Made by a program: the position numbers and the translations under genes | The notes under the pieces: generated by a model | Database searches by the model: none | What the model was told of the DNA's origin: nothing | The model's input: the letters and a program-made list of their open reading frames with translations, nothing else | Shown here: positions 25,699-36,991 of the stretch, one piece after another | Numbering within the stretch: position 1 is the first letter of the stretch | How the letters are laid out: every line of letters starts with the position of its first letter | Assembly: GCA_029641185.1 (NCBI GenBank) | Contig: JAPWGK010000007.1 | Coordinates: 1,178,001-1,242,000 of the forward strand | Length of the DNA: 64,000 nt | From: Pseudofabraea citricarpa | Lineage: Eukaryota; Ascomycota; Leotiomycetes; Helotiales; Dermateaceae | Direction of reading: 5' to 3'

Positions 25699-26663
25699 AT
25701 GCCTGATCTCGACGAAATTAGCTACTCTCGTGATGCGACAATCGCCGCCTTCCGCGACTATTACCGCTTCCTTGTCGACCTATATATGGATGATTCCGAC
25801 ATCATCGAGCCGCCAGAGGGAGGGTGGCCCACGGTTTCACCCGAATTTGGACAACTTTTTGGGAAGTCAGACGAGGTGATTGCATTACTCCGCAGTCTGC
25901 CTTACATTCGTCAAAACTCGCCCAACGGCCAATGGTCTCCTCCTCACGGCAGTGCTAACTGTTACTGGGCCGACTGGCAATCGCTGGCTGATCTCAGGGG
26001 AGTCGAGGCTGGAGTAGATATGAGTGGCCTTGGAAAAACTCTCAAGGTCATGACTGAAGGTGCTCTCGATGATGTGCCAGCCCACGTTGTCGGCCTCACC
26101 TACGGCGACAGGGAGAACAAGACCTTCCTCCTCGACACCGAGTTTGGCGTTGTTCACGTATGTGATGTTCCTTTTTACCCTACGTTCTATTCCTCATTCG
26201 GTTTTGTGCCTCCAATTCCCCCTCGAATTATCCCTGCGAGTTTACTGACTCCCTACTCAACTAGTGGCCAGAGTCTGATGGGGGCGGTAAGCATCGTCAC
26301 AACTTAGACGACGACCCTTCTTTCATCGAGCCAGTCGACCCCTGGGATCTGGATGAGCATGTGCCAGAGGACGAGATTGAGTGGCGGCATGAGTCCCCGG
26401 CTTGGGCAATCACAGACTTTTTTGACCTTCTGAAGAAGCAGTTTCGAGAGCTCAAGTGGATCCCCATAAACGCTCGAGAGGTCATTGCATCTGACACCAC
26501 TTTTGCTCCATCCGAAGATCGGATGATTCCCATGCTCCAGGGGATCTTTCGAGAGCATGGCTGGCCATCTCAGCAGGGTGGTACTTATCGCAAACGGGAG
26601 TGTTTGGAGGCTGTGAGGGCGGCATTAGAGGAACATTATCCTAATTTTCATAAGTTTGATTGA
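25699..26663 (+). CDS. Conserved fungal protein of unknown function
   Basis: Two exons, 25699-26157 and 26265-26663, total 858 nt, 285 residues. A second apparent intron at about 26287-26309 was rejected: it would be only 23 bp and the frame reads through it. The protein is acidic, rich in Trp and Pro, and has no signal peptide or membrane segment. The beginning (RDYYRFLVDLYMDDSDIIEPPEGGWP) resembles widely distributed uncharacterised ascomycete proteins that share the DYY.FL and PP.GGWP pattern. The C-terminal half (IFREHGWPSQQGGTYRKREC) is also typical of that family as I remember it. No biochemical role is known to me. Confidence 0.8.
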
Positions 26664-27412
26664 TCGACATCGTCCCCTCCTTCCATGAGTATAGATGGTG
26701 TCTGCAGCAAAACATTTCGCAGATACTACCAAGGTTGTATGCGAAAGCATTATAAAATCTTCAATTCTAAGATTTTGTATGCATTCCATTGGAATTAGTA
26801 ACAGCCTGGCACCTCTCTGTCATAGATCTTAATAGCTCCAAAAGAAAGGAATCAAGAACTGCCTCCTAAGCTTCAGAAACAGCTTTACACAATTGATCAT
26901 AAGACATAGAATCGTACGGATAATGGTCCTTCATTAGATCTTGTGAAAATAGAGGCTGGCTATTTCTCTGGATCCCACGATCAATAAGATACTCAATTAT
27001 TTCCTTCTTAATATGGCCTGGAGCTCCATCCTGCATATTTCTGGCCCCATGATTACTTTCCTATCACTTGATCTATGATCCTTGTGACGCTAACCACACC
27101 CTTGATAAGCTGATTGTATTACTTACAAGGGTAGCGGGTATTTTTACTTCAGCCCTAGTGTGGAGTGTCAATGTGGGTTGTGGCCAAGGATACGTTACTG
27201 AAGATGCATGTACGTGCGAGGCACATCAAAGACACTATTGAGAAAGAGATTGTAGCATTGCATCTTGGCAGTCTAGCTGCTTGAGTCTCCGTCGTAATGA
27301 TTGTATATATAAGGTTTAGATTCTTTACATTTTTGGGCTTGCAAGCTTGGATTCTCCTACTGTCATTGGATTTACTTCTTTATCTGATCTCGAAACCTCT
27401 GTCCTGGTCAAT
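26664..27412. other. Upstream region of the LysM gene
   Basis: 750 bp without a gene. The first 300 bp is the 3' flank of the previous gene. A TATA element lies at 27304-27312. Confidence 0.5.
27304..27312 (+). promoter_or_regulatory. TATA box of the LysM gene
   Basis: TATATATAA lies 101 bp upstream of the ATG at 27413, a suitable distance for a transcription start near 27340. It is the clearest core-promoter element in the window. Confidence 0.55.
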
Positions 27413-29041
27413 ATGCAATTACTTCTGAGCATAGTCACGTTTCTTGGCGCCGCCAATATTGGTGCCGCTGTTGCTGTTGTTCGAAGAGACTGTAGTTTCA
27501 CATGGGCGGCAGAGAATGGAGATACGTGCCTGTCGAGTATGTATACACGCCTCCTTGCTGGGTTCAAGGTCCCAGAGATTCGTGGGACATATGTCACTTG
27601 GCAACCCCCCAAGCTTCTCTTAAATTCTTAAATCTGGCACATCGCTAAATTTGTCATAGTGGCAACATCCTGGGGTATTACCCAAGCTCAGTTCATCAGC
27701 TACAACCCGGGAGTGGTCTGCACCGCGCTCGTCTCTGGCAAAGAGTACTGCGTTGAGTGGACAGGGGCTGCCCCCGTCACGACATCGTCTACGAAGCCAG
27801 TCACCACCTCGAGTACCACGACAATATCAACGACTTCTTCGGTGATTTCCTCGACAACGACATCAGCTGCACCCTCAGGCCCTTCACCGACTCAAGACGG
27901 GATTGTCAGTGACTGTAAGTGATATCATATCATATATATTTTGGAAGATCGCTTACGACATGCAGGTAAAAAGTTCCATCTTGCCGCTTCTGGTGATACC
28001 TGTGGAGGTATAGTTTCAAAGTATGGGGTGTTCACGCTTACTCAGTTCTATGCGTGGAACCCGGCAGTTGGCAGTGGTAAGAATTCCTCTGCACACATGC
28101 TCATGTCTTTATATCTTCCACTCGCTGACCTTCCCAATAGACTGTTCTGGGCTCTGGTTAGGCTAGTAAGTTCCGAACTACTTATGAGCAGCTCATTCGC
28201 AAGATTGCGGCTGAGAGACGTGGAAGGAGCCTTTGCTGACTCCTTGATTTCGAAGTTATTACTGCGTAGCAGTCACCGGAACCCCAACAACTACAGCCCC
28301 CACAACTACCACAACAACAAATCCTTCTGGGCCTTCTCCAACTCAAGATGGAATTGTCGCAGACTGTAGGTTCTCTCTCAATCCAATCTTATGTAACCGA
28401 GCCTCTGAAATGGCTATCTCAACGACTGTCGGAGCCAGTCGCTTCGATTTCTGGAAATGCTTGACTCGAAATATGAAATTCTCCTAGCTCAGGAATTAAC
28501 ATCAGCTGCTTGCTAACTCGGAAGTAAAGGCAAGAAATACCACATCGCAGTTTCCGGTGACACCTGCCAGAAGATTGTCGATACCTACAAGACCTTTTCT
28601 CTGGCCCAATTGTGAGTCCCCACATAATCACCACTACATTGAAATGATGCTGATTTTCACGCGGCTATTCGTGGAATCCTGCCGTCGGCAGCGATTGCTC
28701 GGGACTGTGGCTCGGATATAATTACTGCATTGCAATCACCGGAACGCCAACCACAGCACCTGCAACTACTACCACCACAGCACCAGCTGGTCCAACAGTT
28801 TCACCGACCCAGCCAGGAGTTTCGGCCAAGTGCAACAAGTGGTATTTGGTCGTTTCGGGTGATTATTGCCAGAAGATTGCTGACCAGTTCGCTATTTCGC
28901 TGTCAACCTTGTAAGTACTCAATGGTTTCTATAGAATAAGCAGGCTAATCAGTTCGATACAGCTACACCTTAAATCCTGCAGTGGGCACTTCATGTGCAG
29001 GCCTCTGGCTTGGTTATTATGTTTGTGTCGGGTCTTCTTGA
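27413..29041 (+). CDS. Secreted LysM protein with four LysM domains (effector-like)
   Basis: Chitin-oligomer-binding secreted protein, 343 residues if spliced as described. Eight exons: 27413-27536, 27660-27914, 27966-28076, 28141-28165, 28256-28365, 28530-28611, 28665-28910 and 28963-29041, total 1032 nt. The signal peptide is MQLLLSIVTFLGAANIGAAVA. LysM units begin FTWAAENGDTC, FHLAASGDTC, YHIAVSGDTC and YLVVSGDYC and end in WNPAVGS..LWLGY..C-type segments. They are joined by Thr/Ser/Pro linkers ending PSPTQ. The intron at 28612-28664 has a normal GT donor and a CTGAT branch, but the only position restoring the repeat (YSWNPAVG) has GG instead of AG, so this allele may not splice there. In plant-associated fungi such proteins mask chitin from host receptors. 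The LysM chitinase is nearby. Confidence 0.8.
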
Positions 29042-30703
29042 GAAAAAGGCTCGCTTAGAAAAAACGGCCGACGTTAGATGCTGGCCCTAAACAGCGTTCA
29101 AAGATAATCAATGCCATGACTAAAAAGAGATATTTGAAACCTTATATGAGATGGTTTAATAATCATTGAATAATGAAAAGGATATTTAACTCATGAAAGG
29201 AACTGAATACTTGGTTGTCCCGCTTTGATGCTAAACATAACAATCATTTCAACAGCTCACCCGACTGGTTTAATAATATCACTTTATGCCCCTACTAGCT
29301 TGTTATATGAGATCATATGCCCCCCGTGTAACTCCAATAATGCAAACCCAATAGCAGAGTACGCCAAATTCATCAAGCTCAGAAAGTCAACAATTTCAAA
29401 TTAAGCGAGGCTAGCGCCACCTCCGGCTCGTCAACTTGCACCTTGCTCCCGGTACCTATCGTCATGATTGAAGTTGGAAGTAATCCCGTACATTAGAAGA
29501 ACTCGCTGTACTTTTCAGGGGCTGGGTTGTTTTCTGAGAGCGCCAACATTAGTGATTTAATGTCGCATGCAAAAGCGTCTGATGCAAACTGATAACTTTC
29601 AGCCTGTAGCTATTTATTTAGAACGAGACAAATCTATCGCAGCAAAAATAACAGCTTGTTAGAAGATGTATAAATATGTGATGGCACAGCTGGCTTCCCG
29701 GTTTAGCAGAATAAGTCTCGGCAATGGCTTTGCCTTATTTGGCGGGCATGACGACTTACAGTACTTCGGTACTGTTCCTAGGCGTGGCTGAATGAGTACA
29801 GGTAGGCGCAAACGCCTACGTCGATCTCCCGCACATATACCTGTCAGGGCGCTAAGTAAGGCGATCCTTGCCGCGCCTCGCTTTGCCGCAAGATCGGAAA
29901 TTATCTCTCGCCAAGTCGTCATTCCAAAATAGCTCCCGTCTTTGAATTGTCGTGTGGCATTATCGCTCATTGCACAGTACCTATAGGTTGCCATGTGTAT
30001 TCGCATCTTACCCTTGCAGGACCCACGTTTTACACCTAAGTGGCTGATTTTGGGGGATGCCTTCTTAACACCTATGGCACCGCACTCTACACAGTACAGT
30101 ACTTGCTAAAAGCAGAGACTCTGTCTCTCCTTCCATTCATGACTTCTTAGAATATTTAGGCAGTGTCATAGGATGGAGTTTAACTTTAGTCTATTTGGCG
30201 TGCAGGGAACTTGTCGGATGTGGATACCTCCTGTTATCAAAAATCTTGTCTGGAATTGCACCATAGCGTACGTAGCAGCTGTGATGCTCCATTAGCAAGA
30301 GAGGACCATCAATTGTGATTCTTATATACATTAATTTTTCCTTTATAATAATAAAATTATTAATTTTGAACCCAATCTGCTTTTTACTTATACGTGGTTA
30401 CTTCTACTATCCGATTTTGATGTTATATACGTTAAAGTATATTATTTTCAAGAAAAAGGGGGTTATAAGACATTAAAGTACCTTATCGCTTAAATAACTT
30501 TAAAAAAATTGAATGATAAGACTATTAGTATTTAATTAAGGATATTAATTACCCCGCGTCGTATATCTTAAGTCCTAGTAAATATTATCGCTATTATATT
30601 TAAACACTCCCACTGCGCGTACTCCAACAGATAATGCTACCGTAGCTAGTAATCTACTACTAATTTTATAACAATTCAATCTTGTTTCTAAAATAACATC
30701 ATA
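29042..30703. other. Intergenic, partly AT-rich
   Basis: 1.66 kb with no recognised gene. 30300-30660 is AT-rich and looks like decayed sequence. The short frames at 29.6-30.0 kb have no family features. Confidence 0.55.
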
Positions 30704-32152
30704 TTACTTTGGAACTATTACTACTACCCTACCACTAACCTCATTCTTTTCAAGCTTCTGTAACAATTCATCTAGCTCGGAGAATTGGAATACCTGTACC
30801 ACAGGTTTAACCTTTCCCTCAGCAGCCATCTGTAATAACTCATCCATCTCCTTATCTGTACCAACAGATGATCCAATAGCATTGATACCACGCACTACCA
30901 TCTCGAAAGGACTGATTGGTAATAGCTCTGTCGCAAGTCCGACGCACACAAGTGTCCCAAGATTTCTAAGGAGCGACAGTGCTTGTGTATACCCTGCTTT
31001 ACTACTTGCTAAGCAGATGGCACCATGAACTCCGTAGCCATTGGTCATTTTCTTGACCGATGCAACGACATCGTTTGTCTTAAAGTCCAAGAAACAGGTA
31101 GCGCCTAGATCCATGCATAATTTCTGCTTGTCTTCGCCAGTGTCGACAGCAATAACTTTAAAGCCCAGCATGTGGGCCACTTGTACGCCACTATATCGTA
31201 ATTAGTATTGTGATAAAACGCGAGGGATGACGATCTAGGGTGTTTTACAGATGGCCAAGTCCACCACCGGCCCCAGGCAAAAGAAGCCACTCTCCAGGGT
31301 TCAAATGTAGCTTTAGTATGGCGGAATATATGGTAATCCCAGCTGGAGATTACTTAGCAAATCCTCAATTGGTAATAACACATGAACCCACCACAGAGCA
31401 AGGGTGCTGCAATCTCAGAGCTGATTGCATCAGGAATAAAAGTTAATGGCGCTATCGGGGAGACGATGTATTCTAGATTGGTCAACAAACCTTCACGTCT
31501 CTATGATGTGTAGAGAAGAATAGCTCACGTTGAAATGTGCCTGGTGCGTTCTAAACTCTGTCTTGGTAATAGTTCGTGGTGAAAGGAATCGGGCTCGGAT
31601 TGCTTACCCTGCCAGGATTCTTTTGATTTGGGCAGTAGGTCACATCCTTGGAGCATATTTCACAGTTTTCGCAGTAACTGTAGAGCCATCTACAGTCTGA
31701 TCAATACCAGACGGCTCCACGCTGCCATGTACGTGCACTCACTTAACTCCCACCCGCCTGCCGAGCACATTTGATGGAACCCCTGGACCAGCTTGGAGAG
31801 CAAAGACTGTGAGCATAATACTCACACCAAATTGTCACAAATTTCAAACGTTCGGGAGAATTTACTCTGAATTATTCGTCCGATTCCTTCGTGCCCTGCA
31901 ATGTGTTCTGCCATCGGCGTTCGCCCCAGAATACTGTAGACATCGGAATGACTTCAGATGCGCAATTAGTCGCGAATGGAAACGAATGAGAGCAAGTGAA
32001 AACACATACCATACGCCAGTACATTCTAGCTTTATCAGGACCTCTCCTGAGCACGGTGAAGGAATAGGAAGATCATCTCGAATCACTACGCGGGCTCCAG
32101 GCCCGGGCGTCTCCACCCATGCTCCTGTTTGGAGAGTCTTAGCGTTCGTCAT
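30704..32152 (-). CDS. Zinc alcohol dehydrogenase, yeast ADH type
   Basis: NAD-dependent interconversion of alcohols and aldehydes, cytosolic, 353 residues. Eight exons: 32152-32010, 31951-31866, 31791-31743, 31689-31608, 31550-31529, 31490-31392, 31342-31249 and 31190-30704, total 1062 nt. Catalytic zinc ligands are the Cys of VCHSD, the His of GHEG and the Cys of LLCAG. The structural zinc site is CENCEICSKDVTYC. The nucleotide-binding turn is GAGGGLGHLG. The C-terminus is complete (GRVVVIVPK). No transit peptide. It lies at the left edge of the catabolic cluster, divergent from the second dehydrogenase across 1.5 kb. It may take part in side-chain oxidation there or in general metabolism. 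One donor overlaps an alternative GT two bases away, but only the chosen one keeps frame. Confidence 0.92.
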
Positions 32153-33671
32153 GGTGCTGTGTAAGTTATCGCGGATGGATGGGAAAACGAATAGGAATGC
32201 ATCTGTCTTATTTATGCTAGGATCTGAGGTTTGGGAATCTACGGCTTGGCAGGCCGGGGAGATAGCGGAATGCTGGTGTCACTTATGGCAGTGGAGAACG
32301 ACAATGCCGCCGTTGAGCTGGTTAATAACAAATGCCCGTGTTACCTCTCGGCTACTATTCATACCAACCACGGGATCGGCAATTTCCTTTCGTCCTTGTA
32401 TTCCCTTCATCTTCGCTAATCGGGCTTGTTAGTTATACTGAACATAGTGTTAGAAGCACAAGTCTTGAACTTGGTCAGCAACGCCCACTACTATCTACCT
32501 GTTGAAATTTACTGATTTACAGTTCGGTTTTTTCTTTCCTTGAGCTAATATCTTCGGCGTACTCGATGATGAGAAGAGACTTAAACAATATACGGACTGG
32601 GATATCACTAAGACAGCTTGACACTAGAAATAGAATGATTGACAGGTGTGCAGGACATGCGGAGAGGATGCTAGGGGTATTAAACACTATAGGTGAGATG
32701 CAAACTTTCTATAGAGATAGAGCCATCGCTATAAAATCTGAAGTCGGAACACGCTCTTCTACACATCCCCTGGTCTCAGATAACAACATCTCGTCGACAG
32801 CAAACTTTCAGCCACTTTTCAATAGTGCTGAAAACTATCAGTTTAGCAAAGATGTGTTTTCATGTGGCTCCAATCATTGGAGCAGAAGCTTTACCATTTG
32901 AAAGGACCTCAGCGACTTTATTTAGAAGGTAACCTTGAATCTCTAAATCAGCTTGTAAAAACGATAGCTGCTCAGGGGATACACCAGTAATAAAATATCT
33001 CTTCAAGTTAAAACCCAAATTTCTGGATATTTTTACTATAATTAAAGTCTCTCACTATTATAACTGGTTTAAAATATAGGAAGATTTATAAATTATCTCC
33101 TAGGATAAAAGATTTGCTCTGATACTTTGATATTAATCTAAATATACTTATAAAAGTTAGATTTTTATTTATATAACATCTCCTTATAAGTAAGTGATTT
33201 TATATAAGGTACCCACTTTAAAAAGTCTATAATAATCACATAGCGTGGTACTTATAACGATTATTTTAATATAATATATTCTAGTTATTATTTTGTACGT
33301 GGTTAAAATGAAAGGTTTTTTTACATCAAACAAAGGTAATAAGATTTAGCGGAACATATTCCTATTGATTCAAAGTAGGAAAAGGCGGTTGGAAGCCTTT
33401 TCGGGGAGTTAGGAAAGGTGGTGTTATTAACTTACCCCGCAATCCCGCAACGCATGAAGTAAAGCCTGGGGGTGCGGGGTTTAACAGTCAGGGATCAAAA
33501 TATCAGGATGCCAGCTCCTACCTGTCTGCATTGCTTCTTAAGCCTTGAAGTTTCTAGTTTTTCCTCTTAATCATCTCTTATTACCGATCTCATCTTCCAC
33601 CCCATAACCCCTGTCCCAGCCACCAAGACGAGAAACCGTGATACTGCATATCCATACATCTGTGCATAAGA
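32153..33671. other. Intergenic with a possible coding relic
   Basis: 1.5 kb between two divergent dehydrogenases. On the minus strand at about 32999-32885 there is an open stretch of some 38 codons with natural-looking composition (FITGVSPEQLSFLQADLEIQ) ending at a stop, which may be a fragment of a lost gene. 33000-33300 is AT-rich. No intact gene was recognised. Confidence 0.45.
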
Positions 33672-34772
33672 ATGTCCAAAAGCATGTTGGCTGTACGAGC
33701 ACACCAAGGATCGAGGGAGTTGCATCTGGACACAATTCCTGTTCCCAAACCCCTCCAACAAGATGTGCTCATTAAGGTTTCCTCAGCTGGCCTGGCTCCT
33801 GGCGTATTCGCCATGCTTGGCCAAGGTCGACTCCAGCATCTCCCAACGACTCTTGGACACGAAGTCGCCGGGACCATTGAGGCTTTGGGAAGTGAAGTGA
33901 CTTCATTCTCAGTTGGAGATCGGGTACGAATGCATGCAAATCTATCCTGCCAGAAATGCAAACATTGTCTGAACGACCGAGAACAAATGTGCGATGAAGG
34001 AGCCATGATCGGATTCAACGGCTTTGGGAAAGGAAAAATGCCTTTGTATGAGAAATATCACGATGGTGGGCTTGCAGAATACGTTACAGCCCCGCACTGG
34101 TTGGTCGACAAGCTTCCAGATAATGTCTCGTTTGACGTAGCGGCTAAGGTACACGACGTTGGAAGTGCCATGCGTGCTCTCAAATGCGCAAATCTTGAGC
34201 CAGATTCTACTATTATTTTGACCGCTGGGACAGGAGCCATGGGAACTTCTCTACTCAAACTGGCAGAGCACTTCTTTATTAGCCGTATCATCCTAATTGG
34301 TCGCTCTAGAGAACGGCTTGAGTCAGTCCGCCATTTAACTGATATACAGACGGACATTGTTGTCTTAGATGAGCTTGAATCAAACTGGGCAGAAACCAAA
34401 GGTCTTTTGCAGCAGCTCAAAGTGCTCGCTCCCGAAGGTGTGGATGCTATCATCGATTTCATTCCCTCCGGTCAGGATAGTTGGCAATCTTTGGGAGCTC
34501 TAGCGACAAATGGCACTTTGGTTCATATGGGTGGAAACCTTTCTACGCTTCCCTACCCTGTGGCTGTAATGATGTTTTATTGCTGGAAGATTGTAGGCAC
34601 GCGGGGAAACACAAGAAGCGATACAGACAAGGTTTTGGAATGGTTGGCAGACGGAAGACTGAATATAGACGAGCTGATAACTCACAAGTCTAAGCTGAGC
34701 GATGTCAAAGAGAGCGTCGCTGCTCTGCAAAGTCGTACATCGCCGATATGGATGAGTGTGCTTAATCCATAG
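33672..34772 (+). CDS. Medium-chain zinc-type dehydrogenase lacking the first catalytic ligand
   Basis: NAD(P)-dependent alcohol/aldehyde dehydrogenase family protein of 366 residues in one exon. The N-terminal GroES-like part carries GHEVAGTIEALG and the four structural-zinc Cys in CQKCKHCLNDREQMC. The Rossmann part has ILTAGTGAMGTSLLKLAE. Where most zinc ADHs have GVC/GIC plus H.D, this protein reads AGLAPGVFAM, so the first catalytic Cys and the following His are absent. The active site is therefore atypical or the enzyme works as a reductase without catalytic zinc. Being intronless beside multi-intron neighbours fits a compact cluster gene. It is the first member, on the plus strand, of the proposed catabolic cluster. 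Confidence 0.9.
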   Translation: MSKSMLAVRAHQGSRELHLDTIPVPKPLQQDVLIKVSSAGLAPGVFAMLGQGRLQHLPTTLGHEVAGTIEALGSEVTSFSVGDRVRMHANLSCQKCKHCLNDREQMCDEGAMIGFNGFGKGKMPLYEKYHDGGLAEYVTAPHWLVDKLPDNVSFDVAAKVHDVGSAMRALKCANLEPDSTIILTAGTGAMGTSLLKLAEHFFISRIILIGRSRERLESVRHLTDIQTDIVVLDELESNWAETKGLLQQLKVLAPEGVDAIIDFIPSGQDSWQSLGALATNGTLVHMGGNLSTLPYPVAVMMFYCWKIVGTRGNTRSDTDKVLEWLADGRLNIDELITHKSKLSDVKESVAALQSRTSPIWMSVLNP

Positions 34773-35519
34773 TCAGCTTTACCTTTTCTGATTTGAAGAT
34801 TGTCTAGAAGAATCGGCATTAAATAGAAAGGTGAATAAACACATCAAGAATATTATTATTTGCAGTGGGAGTAGTTCTTCGAGATCTCTAACAAACCCTT
34901 GAATACATATTGTTATTTTGAGCTATGTAAATGAAATTATATGTAGCAAAAACTTCTCACAGATTATCTTTCTTCTTCAGGTGACATCAATTAAACAGGA
35001 AGATCAGTACTTGGTAAAACAGTAAACCACAAGAGTAGTCCGTCTTCAGTATATCGCAGCCCTCGACCAGTTACATATCACTACTAAGCTCACGACTGAT
35101 AGCCTGTATGACAGCGACACGGATATACTTGAGGCCTACGATTTCTGTGTCCTTATGCATAGTAATCTGCTCCTTCTCGGCACAGGTCGCTAGGTGATAG
35201 GAGATACAGTCGCCAAAAGGCGGCCTAGCAGTGGGAAGAAGCAACGGTTAGTAAGAGTAGCTACCAGAAGACAGTACCTCGACCAATGGTCAATGTCGAC
35301 AATACTTTGGCAGTGAAAGTTCGGAATCTTGCCCTAGCAAAATCGGTCCTGGCAACTTTATCTCGATAATTGCCTCTCCCGTCGCTGCCGCCTTTTCCCC
35401 GACCATGTCCACCTGACAGCAGTTTACATGGACTAGAAGTATTACATACGTGCCGATCAGAGGCTGGAACATCCATTGTACCGTTCACTGTACCATCCAT
35501 TGTACTCGACAAATACAAT
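34773..35519. other. Intergenic, upstream of the decarboxylase
   Basis: 750 bp without a recognised gene. The open frame of the next gene extends upstream of its first ATG to about 35370, but without an initiator, so I treat that part as leader. Confidence 0.5.
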
Positions 35520-36482
35520 ATGCCCGCTCTCCACATGACTTTTGCCTCTGGGCTTTATGACCGTATGGCACCGCTTTACAATAAAGAAGTAAGTGCTGCA
35601 GGTATCGACCTAGACTTTACCGTTGTCGATCACCCACGAGATCTCTTCGACAGACAGGCGAAGAATGCAGAGTGGGATAGCTCTGAACTTTCCGTGTCTG
35701 AGTACATTACTAGATATTCCAAAGGGGATCGAACATGGATAGCAATCCCGGTCTTCCCTTCACGGCTTTTTAGACACGGCTTTATCGTTGTCAACAAAAC
35801 CAAAATCAGGAAACCGGAGGATCTCACAGGTGCTCGCATTGGGGTCCAACTTTACACCATGACCGCTGCCGTTTGGATACGAGGCTTACTCCACGACGAA
35901 TTTGGCGTTGATTTATCTACAGTAGAATGGATTGAGGGATCATTAAACACGAGTGGAAGCTATGGTAATCCTACCATTATGCCATCGGCAAAGATTAGAG
36001 TCAACGATAGTGGGAAATCATTGAGCGAGCTACTGGTGTCCGGCGAAATTGATGCGGTCATTGGGGCAGAGGTTCCATCATGTCTGGGCAACGAAGCGCA
36101 CATACAACGTCTTTTCCCAGATTTCAAAGACAGAGAGAAGGAATATTACCAAAAAACCGGGATATTTCCCATCATGCATCTTGTCGTGATCAGGCGTACT
36201 CTCTATCTAGAGAACCCGTGGGTGGCCAAAAGCTTATTTGACGCATTGGAGGCTTCGAAGGATATTGCCAGAGATCGAATACACTTCTTGAGTGCTCTAA
36301 GATATATGCTTCCTTGGCTTCCAACCGAGCTGGATGAAATAAAGGATGTCTTCCAGGGTGATCCGTGGCCTTATGGTATTGAACCAAACAGGAATACACT
36401 GGAAGCTCTCGTCAAGTTCCTAGCACAGCAAGGGATGATCGAGAGGGAAATACCGTTGGAAGAACTCTTTGTCACGATGTAG
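35520..36482 (+). CDS. 4,5-dihydroxyphthalate decarboxylase homologue (PBP2 fold)
   Basis: Single exon, 320 residues, close to the bacterial Pht5 type. Known relatives remove a carboxyl group from 4,5-dihydroxyphthalate to give protocatechuate. Diagnostic segments are WDSSELSVSEYITRYSKGD, AIPVFPSRLFRHGFIVVN and PEDLTGARIGVQLYTMTAAVWIRG, all at their usual places, and the C-terminal QGDPWPYGIEPNRNTLEALV. There is no signal peptide, so it is a cytosolic enzyme rather than a binding protein. The start is the first ATG giving the family N-terminus (MPALHMTFASGLYDRMAPL). It is convergent with the TAXI-like gene 509 bp away. The actual substrate in this fungus may be a different hydroxylated aromatic acid. 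Horizontal origin from bacteria is possible and testable. Confidence 0.85.
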   Translation: MPALHMTFASGLYDRMAPLYNKEVSAAGIDLDFTVVDHPRDLFDRQAKNAEWDSSELSVSEYITRYSKGDRTWIAIPVFPSRLFRHGFIVVNKTKIRKPEDLTGARIGVQLYTMTAAVWIRGLLHDEFGVDLSTVEWIEGSLNTSGSYGNPTIMPSAKIRVNDSGKSLSELLVSGEIDAVIGAEVPSCLGNEAHIQRLFPDFKDREKEYYQKTGIFPIMHLVVIRRTLYLENPWVAKSLFDALEASKDIARDRIHFLSALRYMLPWLPTELDEIKDVFQGDPWPYGIEPNRNTLEALVKFLAQQGMIEREIPLEELFVTM

Positions 36483-36991
36483 TAGACATGCTTAGAGCTT
36501 TTTAATGAAACAAATCTCACTCAAAATGACGCAATCTAATAACACTTAACACTTAACACTTATACATCAGTCAATTATAAGGTACCTAGGTAGTCATGAA
36601 TTCATTTGCCTCCCGCAGTAAAACCCCTCAAGCTTGCGGCAAGTTAGCTGTCAAGAAAGGGGGTAGTTGTAATTTGCAAGGCATTGCTGAATACAATCTC
36701 AAACCTTCAGGTACCTAATATGACTTCTCGACAAACTCAACATCTCGAGTTACATTCAACCTAGACCTTTCAATGTGTGAAGTAGATTCACCTTTGCCAC
36801 CAAAAGTACTTGGAATCTCTGGACAGAAATTAAGACATCAAACAGGAAAATATGTTAATCGGGCTTGCTATAACCCATTTTATACATTACTGAAAATTAT
36901 TGTTGACCTCATATATATGTCACAACTTTTGGAGTCACATACCATAATGTATGAAGAAATTAAGTTATTTTAATTAAGTCAACGTCTAACA
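36483..36991. other. Convergent 3' flanks
   Basis: 509 bp between two convergent stops. It contains AACACTTAACACTTAACACTTA repeats at about 36541-36560 and a CCTAGGTA motif near 36586. No gene was recognised. Confidence 0.5.

Noticed and set aside
26287..26309. GT...AG pair of 23 bp in the gene at 25699-26663
   Set aside because: Too short to be spliced, and the frame reads through with sensible residues.
35370..35519. N-terminal extension of the decarboxylase homologue
   Set aside because: The open frame continues upstream, but without ATG; the family N-terminus begins at the ATG at 35520.
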